This document shows, in pieces, positions 43,786-57,843 of a DNA stretch of 64,000 bases; position 1 is the stretch's first letter; each line of letters opens with the position of its first letter. The DNA is taken from contig NZ_CP065044.1 in assembly GCF_015689195.1 (NCBI RefSeq), positions 496,001 through 560,000 on the forward strand. Direction: 5' to 3'. Source of the DNA: Pectobacterium aroidearum. GTDB lineage: Bacteria; Pseudomonadota; Gammaproteobacteria; Enterobacterales; Enterobacteriaceae. The translations under genes were made by a program, and so were the position numbers. The notes under the pieces are model-generated. The model was not told where the DNA came from. It saw nothing but the letters and a program-made list of their open reading frames with translations, and did not search any database.

Positions 43786-43804
43786 TAGCAAGTTGGAGGG
43801 GAAC

Positions 43805-44632
43805 GTGTCTGAAGTAACGTCTTTTGCAGTTTTTGGCAATCCGATTGCGCATAGTAAATCACCTCGCATACATGAGCTATTTGCTGCACAGACGGGGATA
43901 ACGTTAACGTACGAGCGCGTTTTAGCGCCTTTGGATGATTTTGAGCAAATGCTGCGTCAGTATTTTCTCAATGGTGCTGGTGGTGCGAATGTCACTGCGC
44001 CCTTTAAAGAGCGTGCCTTTGCCGAAGCTGATGAGCGTAGCGAATGCGCGGCGCTTGCAGGGGCGGTTAATACATTGAAGAGACTGAATGACGGTCGCCT
44101 GTTTGGTGATAACACAGATGGCATTGGTTTACTCAGCGATCTGCAACGCTTGGCGCTGGTGAAGCCGTCGGATCGTGTGTTGCTGGTTGGTTCTGGTGGT
44201 GCAGCACGAGGGGTTATTCAACCCTTACTGGCTTATGGCTGTACGGTTGTGCTGACGAATAGGACGTTTTCCAAGGCTGATGAATTGGTTAAGGTCTTCA
44301 GTGGTATTGGGGACATTAAAGCTGTTGCCCTAGACGATTTACATGGCCAGTCGTTCGATCTGATCATTAACGCGACATCTTCTGGGATGTACGACAGTAT
44401 TCCTAACTTACCGCCAGAACTCATTTCACCGGAAACAGGCTGTTATGACATGTTCTATCTGCCACAACTGACACCTTTTTTGTCATGGTGCGTACAGCAT
44501 GGTGCTATCCACTATGCAGATGGTTTGGGAATGTTGGTGGGGCAAGCGGCACATGCGTTTAAGATTTGGCATGGGGTGATGCCAGATGTAGAACCAGTAA
44601 TTGCTTTGCTAAAGCAGGATCTTGCGACGTGA
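43805..44632 (+). CDS. aroE: Shikimate dehydrogenase AroE
   Basis: NADPH-dependent reduction of 3-dehydroshikimate to shikimate in aromatic amino acid synthesis. 275 residues from GTG 43805, which has GGAGGGG four bases upstream (43795-43801); an in-frame TTG at 43793 lies before the site. Catalytic Lys in [12 protein letters not shown] and Asp in NTDGIGL; NADP loop GSGGAARG. The end overlaps yrdB by 4 bases. Confidence 0.96.
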   Translation: MSEVTSFAVFGNPIAHSKSPRIHELFAAQTGITLTYERVLAPLDDFEQMLRQYFLNGAGGANVTAPFKERAFAEADERSECAALAGAVNTLKRLNDGRLFGDNTDGIGLLSDLQRLALVKPSDRVLLVGSGGAARGVIQPLLAYGCTVVLTNRTFSKADELVKVFSGIGDIKAVALDDLHGQSFDLIINATSSGMYDSIPNLPPELISPETGCYDMFYLPQLTPFLSWCVQHGAIHYADGLGMLVGQAAHAFKIWHGVMPDVEPVIALLKQDLAT

Positions 44633-44886
44633 ATCAGGCGATCCAGTTCCCAGATCGTGAAAGTTGGGATGATAAGGCCATGGCGATCCGTTGCCCTGTT
44701 TTAGTGAATGGCTTTCAGCAGGAATGCTTAGTGAGCGCAGAGCTGCTTCAGCAACGCTATGGTGGCAATAGCCCTGAACAGTGGCTGTCACTGTTCAGGG
44801 AATATCGATGGGACCTTGAAGATGAACTGGAGAAAATGATCGTTGCTGAAGAATGGGATGATGAAGGTTACTACTCGTTGTCCTGA
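44629..44886 (+). CDS. yrdB: YrdB, DUF1488 family protein
   Basis: 85-residue protein of unknown function; same length as E. coli YrdB. Starts at GTG 44629 ([14 protein letters not shown]), inside the aroE stop region (GTGA overlap). Acidic, with the family's [18 protein letters not shown] segment. Its end overlaps the convergent yrdA end by 16 bases. Confidence 0.93.
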   Translation: MNQAIQFPDRESWDDKAMAIRCPVLVNGFQQECLVSAELLQQRYGGNSPEQWLSLFREYRWDLEDELEKMIVAEEWDDEGYYSLS

Positions 44887-45419
44887 GCGAGATATTCATC
44901 TTTCCAACGAACATAGTTGTTTGCCGAGTAAATTAATCCTTTTATTTCTTCTTGTGTCAGTGGTCTAATTTTTTTGACTGGGCTGCCGAGGTATAGATGT
45001 CCCTTTTCTAGTCGTTTTCCTGGAGGGACCAGGCTACCAGCACCAATCATGACATCATCTTCAACAATGGCGCCATCCAGAAGTATTGACCCCATTCCTA
45101 CCAGAACCCGATTTCCTATTCGGCAACCGTGCAGCATCGCTTTATGACCCACCGTGACATCTTCCCCAATAATAAGCGGGTTACCTTCTGGTTTTTTCTC
45201 TGAACAGTGGGTGATATGGAGCACTGATCCATCCTGAATATTGCTTCGGGCGCCGATCGTGATGTAGTTAACATCACCGCGTATGGCGACAAGGGGCCAG
45301 ATACCAACATCATCGCCTAGTGCTACTTTGCCAATCACCACGCTGGAGTGATCGACCATGACTCTTTCGCCTAAAACGGGAGAAATGCCGTTATAACGAC
45401 GGAATGTTTTTGCACTCAT
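44871..45419 (-). CDS. yrdA: Gamma-carbonic anhydrase family protein YrdA
   Basis: 182-residue left-handed beta-helix hexapeptide protein (repeats such as IGARSNIQDGSVLH, IGEDVTVGHKAMLHGCRIGNRVLVGMGS). The three zinc-binding His of gamma-carbonic anhydrases are at the expected places (HITHC, VGHKAMLHGC). Start ATG 45419 (MSAKTFRRYNG) matches the family; the frame extends to 45530 without need. Metal and activity of YrdA are not firmly known. Confidence 0.93.
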   Translation of the reverse strand: MSAKTFRRYNGISPVLGERVMVDHSSVVIGKVALGDDVGIWPLVAIRGDVNYITIGARSNIQDGSVLHITHCSEKKPEGNPLIIGEDVTVGHKAMLHGCRIGNRVLVGMGSILLDGAIVEDDVMIGAGSLVPPGKRLEKGHLYLGSPVKKIRPLTQEEIKGLIYSANNYVRWKDEYLAQDNE

Positions 45420-45578
45420 CGACAACCTCGTAGTTATTTTCCACATACTGATATTCGCATTACAGACAAAATATCGACAGATATGAGACATCGGCAACTG
45501 AAAAGTGGTGTGGATCGAGTAAGATCTCATCGAAAGGGTCGAAAAACAGGCGAATAGAAAAAAAGATCAAGAAAGTTG

Positions 45579-45606
45579 TTGTGTAACGAAAACGGATCCC
45601 TATAAT
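45579..45606 (+). promoter_or_regulatory. rRNA operon P1 promoter
   Basis: TTGTGT at 45579-45584, 16-base spacer, TATAAT at 45601-45606, then a GC-rich discriminator (GCGCCTCC), the stringent-response pattern of rrn P1. The A-rich tract just upstream (GAATAGAAAAAAAGATCAAGAAA) is UP-element-like. Confidence 0.83.
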
Positions 45607-45679
45607 GCGCCTCCATCGACACGGCGCTGTGATTCACAACCGGGTCGGTAAAGAAAGAGAAAACGCTTTAAAATAAGCG

Positions 45680-45707
45680 TTGACTCTGAAGGTGAAAAGC
45701 GTAATAT
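45680..45707 (+). promoter_or_regulatory. rRNA operon P2 promoter
   Basis: TTGACT at 45680-45685, 16-base spacer, TAATAT at 45702-45707, about 100 bases after P1 and with the usual P2 spacing to boxA. Confidence 0.8.
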
Positions 45708-45743
45708 ACGCCACCTCGCGAAGCGGTTAAGGCTGCAACGCAC

Positions 45744-45755
45744 TGCTCTTTAACA
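45744..45755 (+). promoter_or_regulatory. boxA antitermination site in rRNA leader
   Basis: TGCTCTTTAACA, the NusB/S10 recognition sequence used for rRNA antitermination; another copy lies in the 16S-23S spacer at 47708-47719. Confidence 0.88.
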
Positions 45756-45905
45756 ATTTAATCAGACAATCTGTGTGGGCACTCACAAGACCGTATCTTA
45801 ACGATATAAAAAGTCTTGAAGAGTGAACAACAGTAAATTCATTACGAATAAACAGTTTTAATTCTTTGAGCATCGCTGACGAGTTCAGCAAATCAAACAA
45901 ATCTT

Positions 45906-47447
<1,542 letters not shown>

Positions 47448-47533
47448 CCAAGAAGATGTGCGTTGAGTGAAGTGCTCACACAGATTGTCTGATGAAAATA
47501 ATGAGCAAAAGCGTCAACAAAGTACGGTGTCGT

Positions 47534-47609
47534 GTCCCCTTCGTCTAGAGGCCTAGGACACCGCCCTTTCACGGCGGTAACAGGGGTTCGAATCCCCTAG
47601 GGGACGCCA
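47534..47609 (+). tRNA. gltT: tRNA-Glu (anticodon TTC)
   Basis: 76 bases in the 16S-23S spacer. Acceptor GTCCCCT pairs with AGGGGAC; anticodon loop CCTTTCACG carries TTC; T-arm GGGGTTCGAATCCCC; CCA encoded. This is the single-tRNA spacer type. The gene name for the exact copy is a guess. TusBCDE-dependent s2U modification in this window acts on such a tRNA. Confidence 0.97.
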
Positions 47610-47707
47610 GCGCATCCGACCATTCCGGTGAAAGCGGGGGTCTTCAGTAAGTCAACTACTTACCTCATATCTTAAAACTGATTAGTAATAGTCAGGGTTT
47701 AAGATAT

Positions 47708-47719
47708 TGCTCTTTAACA
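47708..47719 (+). promoter_or_regulatory. boxA in the 16S-23S spacer
   Basis: TGCTCTTTAACA, the second antitermination boxA, placed before 23S as in E. coli rrn operons. Confidence 0.85.
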
Positions 47720-47868
47720 ATCTGGAACAAGCTGAAAATTGAAACATGACAGCTGAACGTGCGTTGATACCTTCGGGTGTCGATGACGATGCAGTCTGTC
47801 AATGAGTCTCTCAAATAATCGCAGCGCGACAGTGACTTTGATTTATCAAAGACACCTTCGGGTTGTGA

Positions 47869-50775
<2,907 letters not shown>

Positions 50776-50908
50776 ACAACACCGAAGGTGTTTTGTGAGA
50801 TGACTCATAGAGAACGATATTCAGCTTGTTCGAAGATTGGTTCTGGTGGTTACGGAGATGACAAAGAAATAAGGTCATGTTAAGTAACGGTCGGAATGAA
50901 ACAGAATT

Positions 50909-51028
50909 TGCCTGGCGGCGATAGCGCGGTGGTCCCACCTGACCCCATGCCGAACTCAGAAGTGAAACGCCGTAGCGCCGATGGTAGTGTGGGGCTTCCC
51001 CATGTGAGAGTAGGGAACTGCCAGGCAT
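50909..51028 (+). rRNA. rrf: 5S ribosomal RNA
   Basis: 120 bases, TGCCTGGCGGCGATAGCGC to CCAGGCAT; the two ends pair as the standard 5S helix I. Followed by the operon terminator. Confidence 0.98.
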
Positions 51029-51040
51029 CAAACAAGTGGA

Positions 51041-51070
51041 AAGCCCCTGTCGGAAGACAGGGGCTTTTTG
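51041..51070 (+). terminator. rRNA operon terminator
   Basis: AAGCCCCTGTC-GGAA-GACAGGGGCTTTTTG: an 11-bp perfect stem, tetraloop, T run. Confidence 0.95.
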
Positions 51071-51160
51071 CTATGGGGAATTTGGGATGTTATCTGCAAC
51101 GATTTGCTCGCTGTTTGTACGTAGAGAAACCCATATGGAATAATAAATACAGGGAGATTC

Positions 51161-51532
51161 ATGACGATCTTATATGTTCAAATCCGTAAGAATCAAATGA
51201 CGGTTCGTAATCCGGAAACACGTCAGGAATTTAGGGACTCTAGCCTGGTTTTTAGTAACTCTCGTATATTGATTGCTGATTTCTTTAGCGCGGAAAAAGT
51301 GCTGCAAGATTTACTCAAGAAATTTATACCATTCAGATGGTTCAAATTTGGTCGAGATATCCTCGTTGTTCACGCTCTTGAAATGAATGAAGGTGGGCTA
51401 TCTCAGGTAGAAGAGCGGGTGCTGTTGGAAGTTTCGTTTGGCGCATCACGCAATGCCCATGTGATTATCGTAGGGCATGCTAGGGGGCTAACGGATTCTG
51501 AGGTCATTGAACAAGCTAAGAAAAAATTATAA
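51161..51532 (+). CDS. YjaA-like protein (function unknown)
   Basis: 123-residue protein, ATG 51161 with AGGGAG upstream. It begins MTILYVQIRKNQMTVRNPETRQEF and ends in a charged helix (GLTDSEVIEQAKKKL). By position between an rRNA operon and metA it corresponds to E. coli yjaA, a stress-linked protein, and the start resembles that family; I recall the family only roughly, so no symbol is given. The strand pattern of the first 40 residues (short strands, SSLVFSNSRILIADF) recalls the start of MreB/PilM-like actin folds, but the protein is too short to be one. Confidence 0.75.
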   Translation: MTILYVQIRKNQMTVRNPETRQEFRDSSLVFSNSRILIADFFSAEKVLQDLLKKFIPFRWFKFGRDILVVHALEMNEGGLSQVEERVLLEVSFGASRNAHVIIVGHARGLTDSEVIEQAKKKL

Positions 51533-51618
51533 TCACAATAGCGTTTTCTTAGGCACAGTGAAACATTTTCACCTTATGCGCTGAGCACTCGACATTAGTA
51601 CGAAAACTCGCTATCTTC

Positions 51619-51650
51619 GGGCATCTGGATGTCTAAACGTTTAAACGTAT
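51619..51650 (+). promoter_or_regulatory. Tandem Met boxes (MetJ operator) upstream of metA
   Basis: Four adjacent 8-bp units, GGGCATCT, GGATGTCT, AAACGTTT and AAACGTAT, match the MetJ consensus AGACGTCT at 5, 6, 6 and 6 of 8 positions. They end 19 bases before the metA ATG. Repression by MetJ with S-adenosylmethionine is expected. Confidence 0.78.
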
Positions 51651-51669
51651 GCTTTGAGGATATAAGGTT

Positions 51670-52599
51670 ATGCCAATTCGGGTTCCTGATGAGTTACCAG
51701 CCGTCAATTTTCTGCGTAATGAGAACGTCTTTGTCATGACGTCCTCGCGTGCTAAAACGCAGGAAATTCGTCCCCTCAAAGTGCTGGTGCTGAACCTGAT
51801 GCCTAAAAAGATCGAGACTGAAAACCAGTTTCTGCGCCTGTTATCCAACTCTCCCCTACAGATTGATATCCAGCTGTTGCGTATTGATAGCCGTGAATCA
51901 AAGAATACGCCGGCCGAGCATTTGAATAACTTCTACTGCGATTTCGACGATATTCAGAACGATAATTTTGATGGCCTGATTGTGACGGGCGCACCGTTGG
52001 GATTAGTCGATTTCTGCGATGTTGTTTATTGGCCACAGATTGCGCGTGTCATCGAGTGGGCAAAAGAGCATGTTACCTCCACATTATTTGTGTGTTGGGC
52101 TGTGCAGGCCGCTCTCAATATCCTCTACGGTATTCCTAAGATGACCCGCAAGGAAAAGCTCTCTGGCGTTTATTCGCATCAGACGTTACAGCCCCATGCG
52201 TTGCTGACCCGCGGTTTTGATGAAACGTTTCTGGCTCCACATTCGCGCTATGCGGATTTCCCGGTTGATGTGATTCGGCAGCATACAGATTTGGATATTC
52301 TGGTTGAGTCGGAGCAGGCTGGCGCCTATTTGTTTGCCAGCAAAGATAAGCGTCTGGCGTTTGTTACCGGACACCCAGAGTACGACGCCCTAACGTTGGC
52401 TGGAGAGTTTTTCCGTGATTATGATGCCGGATTGGATCCTGCTGTACCGGTTAACTATTTCCCCGATGACAATCCTGAACTGGCACCGAAAGCGAGCTGG
52501 CGCAGTCACGGTCATCTGCTTTTTGTTAACTGGCTGAATTACTACGTCTACCAGATTACGCCTTACGATTTACGTCGAATGAACCCTACGCTGGACTAA
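51670..52599 (+). CDS. metA: Homoserine O-succinyltransferase MetA
   Basis: Activates homoserine with succinyl-CoA, the committed step of methionine synthesis. 309 residues as in E. coli. The catalytic nucleophile C142 (in [10 protein letters not shown]), the binding lysine in [11 protein letters not shown] and the HxE pair (TGHPEYD) are present. Preceded by Met boxes, followed by a strong terminator. With metH nearby, a methionine-linked neighbourhood. Confidence 0.97.
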   Translation: MPIRVPDELPAVNFLRNENVFVMTSSRAKTQEIRPLKVLVLNLMPKKIETENQFLRLLSNSPLQIDIQLLRIDSRESKNTPAEHLNNFYCDFDDIQNDNFDGLIVTGAPLGLVDFCDVVYWPQIARVIEWAKEHVTSTLFVCWAVQAALNILYGIPKMTRKEKLSGVYSHQTLQPHALLTRGFDETFLAPHSRYADFPVDVIRQHTDLDILVESEQAGAYLFASKDKRLAFVTGHPEYDALTLAGEFFRDYDAGLDPAVPVNYFPDDNPELAPKASWRSHGHLLFVNWLNYYVYQITPYDLRRMNPTLD

Positions 52600-52620
52600 T
52601 CCATCCTCGTTCTTTCTCTG

Positions 52621-52649
52621 AGGCACCTTTTAAGGTGCCTTTCTTTTTT
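52621..52649 (+). terminator. metA terminator
   Basis: AGGCACCTTTTAAGGTGCCT, an 8-bp stem, followed by TTCTTTTTT. Confidence 0.92.
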
Positions 52650-52751
52650 GTGCTGAACCATCGCCATTTCTGCTGATAAGTGAAAGTCATTTCTCTTCTT
52701 CTTCTATTTTAATTTTCATTTTTATTAATGAGTTAATCTCACATAGATTAA

Positions 52752-52775
52752 AAAATGGAAATTGTTTTTGATTTT
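52752..52775 (+). promoter_or_regulatory. IclR operator upstream of aceB
   Basis: AAAATGGAAATTGTTTTTGA followed by TTTTG, the same string as the E. coli aceB IclR box as I recall it. It lies about 110 bases before aceB. IclR here would repress aceBAK when glyoxylate is low. Confidence 0.8.
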
Positions 52776-52882
52776 GATTTTTCTTGTATTACGCTTAATT
52801 CTGTCGGCTAAGAAATGTACATACTGGTTTGCCGATTTGGCGGTTGTTGATGAATGAAGCGGAATCTGAAAAGGAACCACGA

Positions 52883-54481
52883 ATGATGCAGCAGACGATA
52901 AACAGAGAATTGGCGTTTAGTCAGCGTTTTGGTGAAGGTGAGAAGCAAATTCTTACGGAGGAAGCGATTGATTTCTTAACGGAGCTGGTCGCGCATTTCA
53001 CGCCGGCACGTAATCAGTTGCTCGCCGAACGACAGGTACAGCAGCGTAATATCGATCAGGGTAAGCTTCCTGATTTTATTTCAGAAACGGCTTCCATTCG
53101 TGATAAGACGTGGACAATACGCGGTATTCCCGATGACCTTCAGGATCGTCGCGTTGAGATTACCGGCCCGGTTGAACGCAAGATGGTAATCAATGCATTG
53201 AATGCCAATGTGAAAGTTTTCATGGCGGACTTTGAAGATTCATTGTCGCCGGGATGGGAAAAGGTCATCGACGGGCAAATCAACTTGCGGGATGCCGTAC
53301 GCAGTACGATTTCCTATATCAACGAAGCAGGAAAAATTTACCAGTTGAAGCCCAATCCTGCTGTATTGATTTGCCGCGTGCGTGGGTTGCATTTGCCTGA
53401 AAAACACGTGTCCTGGCAGGGGGAGGCCATTCCTGGCAGCCTGTTTGATTTCGCACTGTATTTTTTCCACAACTATCAGGAATTGCTGAAGAAAGGTAGC
53501 GGCCCTTACTTCTATCTGCCCAAGACGCAGTCATGGCAGGAAGCGGCCTGGTGGAATGACGTCTTCTGTTATACGGAAGATCGTTTTGACCTGCCGCGTG
53601 GGACGATCAAAGCGACGGTGTTGATTGAAACACTGCCTGCCGTTTTCCAGATGGACGAAATCCTCTATCACTTGCGCGATCATATCGTTGGGCTGAACTG
53701 CGGGCGCTGGGATTATATATTCAGCTATATCAAAACATTAAAGAACCACAGCGATCGCGTGCTGCCTGACCGCCAGTCGGTAACGATGGAAAAACCCTTC
53801 CTTAGCGCTTACTCACGACTGTTGATCAAAACCTGCCATCGCCGTGGCGCGTTCGCCATGGGTGGGATGGCAGCGTTCATTCCGAGTAAGGATGCGGAAC
53901 GCAATAACTGGGTATTGGATAAGGTACGTAAAGACAAAGAGTTGGAAGCTCACAATGGGCATGATGGCACCTGGGTGGCTCATCCGGGGCTGGCAGATGC
54001 CGTGATGGAGGTGTTCGATCGAGCGTTAGGTGAGCGTAAAAATCAGCTCAATATCGGCCGTGAACAGGATGCCCCCATTCGTGCCGAGGAATTGCTTGAG
54101 CCTTGTCCGGGAGAGCGCACGGAAGTGGGGATGCGCGCGAATATTCGCGTTGCGGTGCAGTACATCGAGGCATGGATATCCGGTAATGGCTGCGTCCCGA
54201 TTTATGGGCTGATGGAGGATGCGGCGACGGCAGAAATCTCCCGCACCTCAATCTGGCAGTGGATTCGCCACGGCAAGACATTGAGCGATGGTCGAGTGAT
54301 CACCAAGGCGCTGTTCCGACAGATGCTGGCCGAAGAAATGTTTGTGATTCAGGAGGAGCTCGGCGATGCCCGTTTCAGCGGAGGGCGCTTTGATGACGCC
54401 GCCCGGCTGATGGAGCAAATCACCACGCAAGATGAGCTGATCGACTTCCTGACGTTACCCGGCTACGCATTGCTTGATTAA
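52883..54481 (+). CDS. aceB: Malate synthase A
   Basis: Condenses glyoxylate with acetyl-CoA to malate in the glyoxylate shunt. 532 residues (E. coli 533). Isoform A type: TIM-barrel with the ICRVRGLHLPEKH and AFMGGMAAF-like segments; the glyoxylate/Mg site residues lie in TLLIETLPAVFQMDEI-type segment (here KATVLIETLPAVFQ). ATG 52883 chosen (AAGGA at 52871-52875); the frame extends to 52829 but the family begins near QQTINRELAF. First gene of aceBAK. Confidence 0.97.
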   Translation: MMQQTINRELAFSQRFGEGEKQILTEEAIDFLTELVAHFTPARNQLLAERQVQQRNIDQGKLPDFISETASIRDKTWTIRGIPDDLQDRRVEITGPVERKMVINALNANVKVFMADFEDSLSPGWEKVIDGQINLRDAVRSTISYINEAGKIYQLKPNPAVLICRVRGLHLPEKHVSWQGEAIPGSLFDFALYFFHNYQELLKKGSGPYFYLPKTQSWQEAAWWNDVFCYTEDRFDLPRGTIKATVLIETLPAVFQMDEILYHLRDHIVGLNCGRWDYIFSYIKTLKNHSDRVLPDRQSVTMEKPFLSAYSRLLIKTCHRRGAFAMGGMAAFIPSKDAERNNWVLDKVRKDKELEAHNGHDGTWVAHPGLADAVMEVFDRALGERKNQLNIGREQDAPIRAEELLEPCPGERTEVGMRANIRVAVQYIEAWISGNGCVPIYGLMEDAATAEISRTSIWQWIRHGKTLSDGRVITKALFRQMLAEEMFVIQEELGDARFSGGRFDDAARLMEQITTQDELIDFLTLPGYALLD

Positions 54482-54512
54482 TCCTGACTGATAATAAAAA
54501 GGAACCTCTGCT

Positions 54513-55820
54513 ATGACGACCTCTCGTACCCAACAAGTCCAGCATATTGAAAAAGAGTGGAAAACCGCGCGCTGGGAAGGTATTACGCGCCCCTACAGCG
54601 CAGAAGATGTGATTAATCTACGGGGTTCGGTGAACCCGGAATGTACGCTCGCGCAGCTCGGTGCTGCGAAGCTGTGGAACCTGCTACATGGTGATGCGCG
54701 CAAAGGCTATGTGAATTGCCTGGGGGCGCTGACCGGCGGACAGGCTTTACAGCAGGCGAAAGCTGGCATTGAGGCGATTTACCTCTCCGGTTGGCAGGTG
54801 GCGGCGGATGCCAATCTGGCATCCAGTATGTATCCCGATCAGTCGCTCTACCCAGCGAACTCTGTGCCCGCGGTGATTGAACGCATCAATAACACGTTTC
54901 GGCGTGCCGATCAGATTCAGTGGGCGAATCATATTGAGCCGGGCGACAAGCGCCATACCGACTACTTCCTGCCGATTGTGGCGGATGCGGAGGCGGGATT
55001 TGGCGGCGTGTTGAATGCGTTTGAGCTGATGAAATCGATGATTGAAGCGGGTGCCGCAGCGGTGCACTTTGAGGATCAACTGGCATCGGCGAAGAAATGC
55101 GGGCACATGGGGGGCAAAGTGCTGGTGCCGACGCAGGAAGCCATTCAGAAACTGGTTGCGGCGCGTCTGGCGGCGGATGTCTTGGGTGTGCCGACCTTAC
55201 TGGTTGCGCGAACCGATGCGGATGCGGCGGATTTGCTGACGTCCGACTGCGACGAATATGACCGTGATTTCATCACTGGAGAACGCACGGTAGAAGGCTT
55301 CTATCGTACGCGTGCCGGAATTGAGCAGGCAATCAGCCGTGGTCTGGCTTACGCGCCTTATGCCGATCTGGTGTGGTGCGAAACCTCAACGCCGGATTTA
55401 TCGCTGGCGCGTCGTTTTGCAGAAGCAATTCATGCGAAGTTCCCCGGTAAGCTGCTGGCGTACAACTGTTCGCCTTCCTTTAACTGGAAGAAAAATCTGG
55501 ATGACAGCACGATTGCGCGTTTTCAGGATGAGCTGTCGGCGATGGGCTATAAGTACCAATTCATTACGCTGGCTGGCATTCATAGCATGTGGTTCAACAT
55601 GTTTGATCTGGCGCACGCCTATGCACAGGGTGAAGGGATGCGGCACTACGTAGAAAAAGTGCAACAGCCTGAATTTGAAGCGATTAAAGACGGCTATACC
55701 TTCTCATCGCATCAGCAGGAGGTCGGTACCGGCTACTTCGATAAGGTGACGAACATCATTCAGGGAGGCGAGTCTTCAGTGACGGCGCTGACGGGATCGA
55801 CGGAAGAACAACAGTTTTGA
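54513..55820 (+). CDS. aceA: Isocitrate lyase
   Basis: Cleaves isocitrate to glyoxylate and succinate. 435 residues (E. coli 434). Catalytic C196 in the signature KKCGHMGGK (C195 in E. coli); substrate and Mg motifs [10 protein letters not shown] and RTDADAADL present. 31 bases after aceB. Confidence 0.98.
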   Translation: MTTSRTQQVQHIEKEWKTARWEGITRPYSAEDVINLRGSVNPECTLAQLGAAKLWNLLHGDARKGYVNCLGALTGGQALQQAKAGIEAIYLSGWQVAADANLASSMYPDQSLYPANSVPAVIERINNTFRRADQIQWANHIEPGDKRHTDYFLPIVADAEAGFGGVLNAFELMKSMIEAGAAAVHFEDQLASAKKCGHMGGKVLVPTQEAIQKLVAARLAADVLGVPTLLVARTDADAADLLTSDCDEYDRDFITGERTVEGFYRTRAGIEQAISRGLAYAPYADLVWCETSTPDLSLARRFAEAIHAKFPGKLLAYNCSPSFNWKKNLDDSTIARFQDELSAMGYKYQFITLAGIHSMWFNMFDLAHAYAQGEGMRHYVEKVQQPEFEAIKDGYTFSSHQQEVGTGYFDKVTNIIQGGESSVTALTGSTEEQQF

Positions 55821-55866
55821 TCCTGACCCGGTCAGTGTAAGGCTGGCCGGGTTTTATCTGGAGATC

Positions 55867-57645
55867 ATGATGACGCGTGACCTTGAAAAGTTGGTGGCGC
55901 AGACGATCCTGCAGGGATTTGATGCGCAATATGGACGTTTTCTTGAAGTGACGGCGGGGGCGCAGCAGCGCTTTGAACAGGCTGACTGGCCTGCCGTACA
56001 GCAGGCGATGAAACAGCGTATTCACTTATACGATCACCACGTCGGTCTGGTGGTCGAACAACTGCGCTGTATTACGGGTATCCGCTGTGATGATGCGGAT
56101 TTTTTAGCGCGCGTGAAGCATATCTACACCCGTTTACTGCCGGACTATCCGCGTTTTGAGATTGCCGAGAGTTTCTTTAATTCCGTCTACTGCCGGCTGT
56201 TTAACCATCGTGAACTGACGCCGGATAAGCTGTTTGTTTTCAGCTCTCAGCCTGAACAGCGCTTTCGTGAAATCCCCCGGCCTATCGCCAAGACGTTTGT
56301 GCCCACTGACGGCTGGCAGAATATGTTGGAAAAGCTGCTGAGTGATGTGCCACTGCGGTTACCGTGGGAAGATTTACCGCGTGATATTGGCTATATCGTT
56401 GCGTATTTACAGCGCACGTTTTCTGCGGAGCAGCTTGCTCAGGCGACGCTACAGGTGGCTAACGAACTGTTTTATCGCAACAAAGCGGCCTGGCTGGTGG
56501 GCAAGTTGTCGTTCCCTGACGGTATTTTTCCGTTCCTGCTGCCGATTCATCACAATGAACGTGGTGCGCTATTTATTGATACCTGCTTAACCAGTCAGGC
56601 AGACGCCAGCATCGTGTTCGGTTTCGCCCGCTCGTATTTTATGGTGTATGCCCCGTTGCCGTCTGCGCTGGTTGCCTGGCTGCGGGATATTTTGCCGGGG
56701 AAGACGACGGCGGAGCTTTACCTGGCGATTGGCTGCCAGAAGCACAGTAAAACCGAGTATTACCGTGAATATTTGCACTACATTGCCGAATCAGAAGAGC
56801 AGTTCATCATCGCACCCGGCGTGAAAGGGATGGTGATGCTGGTGTTTACGCTGCCTTCTTTCGATCGCGTATTTAAGGTCATCAAAGATCGTTTTGCGCC
56901 ACAGAAAGAGGTGAGTGCGGAGCGGGTCATGGCGTGCTATCAACTGGTGAAAGAACACGATCGCGTCGGGCGCATGGCGGACACGCAGGAATATGAAAAT
57001 TTCGTCATTGATAAGCAACGTATTAGCTCGGAATTGCTGGATGAACTTTGGCGTGAGGTGCCGGATAAGCTGGAAGATCTGGGCGATCGGTTGGTGATCC
57101 AGCATTTGTACATGGAACGCCGGATGACGCCGTTGAATCTCTATCTGGAGCAGGCAAACGCACAGCAGTTGCATGATGTGATTGAAGAGTATGGCAATGC
57201 CATCAAGCAGCTGGCTGCGGCGAATATTTTCCCCGGCGATATGCTCTTTAAGAACTTCGGCGTCACGCGTCATGGGCGAGTCGTGTTCTATGACTACGAT
57301 GAAATTTGCTATATGACCGAGGTGAATTTCCGCAAGATACCGCCGCCGCGTCACCCGGAAGATGAGCTGGCCGCAGAACCGTGGTACAGCGTCGCGCCGA
57401 ATGATGTGTTTCCCGAAGAGTTTCCCCATTTCCTGTGTAGCGACCGCCACATTCGTACGCTGTTTGAGGAAATGCACGGCGATCTGTTTTGCGCGGATTA
57501 CTGGCGAGCACTACAACAGCGTATTAGGGAAGGGCACATTGAGGATGTGTACGCCTACCGACGCCGCAAGCGCTTCAGCCAGCGTGCTGATCCGCGATAC
57601 ACAACTGCTGAGAATGATTCTGGCTTTTGTCGTAACCCGGCGTAA
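55867..57645 (+). CDS. aceK: Isocitrate dehydrogenase kinase/phosphatase
   Basis: Bifunctional kinase/phosphatase that inactivates isocitrate dehydrogenase to push carbon into the glyoxylate shunt. 592 residues; E. coli AceK is 578, and the extra length is at the C-terminus ([19 protein letters not shown]). Contains the ATP loop [15 protein letters not shown], the catalytic region [28 protein letters not shown] and the regulatory N-terminal domain. ATG 55867 (or 55870) follows GGAG. Its stop codon is right against a palindromic repeat (57647). Confidence 0.96.
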   Translation: MMTRDLEKLVAQTILQGFDAQYGRFLEVTAGAQQRFEQADWPAVQQAMKQRIHLYDHHVGLVVEQLRCITGIRCDDADFLARVKHIYTRLLPDYPRFEIAESFFNSVYCRLFNHRELTPDKLFVFSSQPEQRFREIPRPIAKTFVPTDGWQNMLEKLLSDVPLRLPWEDLPRDIGYIVAYLQRTFSAEQLAQATLQVANELFYRNKAAWLVGKLSFPDGIFPFLLPIHHNERGALFIDTCLTSQADASIVFGFARSYFMVYAPLPSALVAWLRDILPGKTTAELYLAIGCQKHSKTEYYREYLHYIAESEEQFIIAPGVKGMVMLVFTLPSFDRVFKVIKDRFAPQKEVSAERVMACYQLVKEHDRVGRMADTQEYENFVIDKQRISSELLDELWREVPDKLEDLGDRLVIQHLYMERRMTPLNLYLEQANAQQLHDVIEEYGNAIKQLAAANIFPGDMLFKNFGVTRHGRVVFYDYDEICYMTEVNFRKIPPPRHPEDELAAEPWYSVAPNDVFPEEFPHFLCSDRHIRTLFEEMHGDLFCADYWRALQQRIREGHIEDVYAYRRRKRFSQRADPRYTTAENDSGFCRNPA

Positions 57646-57646
57646 A

Positions 57647-57780
57647 AAATTATGCTGAGGAGATAGCAGGCTTAGGATGAGCCGCAGGACGCGGCGAAAG
57701 CTTGCGCCACGTATGGAACGTGTCGCAAGCGGTCCGTTAAGTCTGATACCGACGAAGGAACCGCGTCAGCGGCATAATTT
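57647..57780. repeat. Palindromic repeat-like element after aceK
   Basis: 134 bp bounded by AAATTATGC (57647-57655) and GCATAATTT (57772-57780), perfect inverted 9-mers. Inside, CTTGCG-CCACGT-ATGGA-ACGTG-TCGCAAG forms a strong hairpin (CTTGCG against CGCAAG, CACGT against ACGTG). No coding potential. It begins one base after the aceK stop and may serve as its terminator or as part of an inserted repeat. Not a family I can name. Confidence 0.6.
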
Positions 57781-57843
57781 AGCCGGAAAGCCTGGGTACA
57801 CAGGGCGGCGGCGATTGAGTAACCGTGTTGCCGGTCAAGCATT

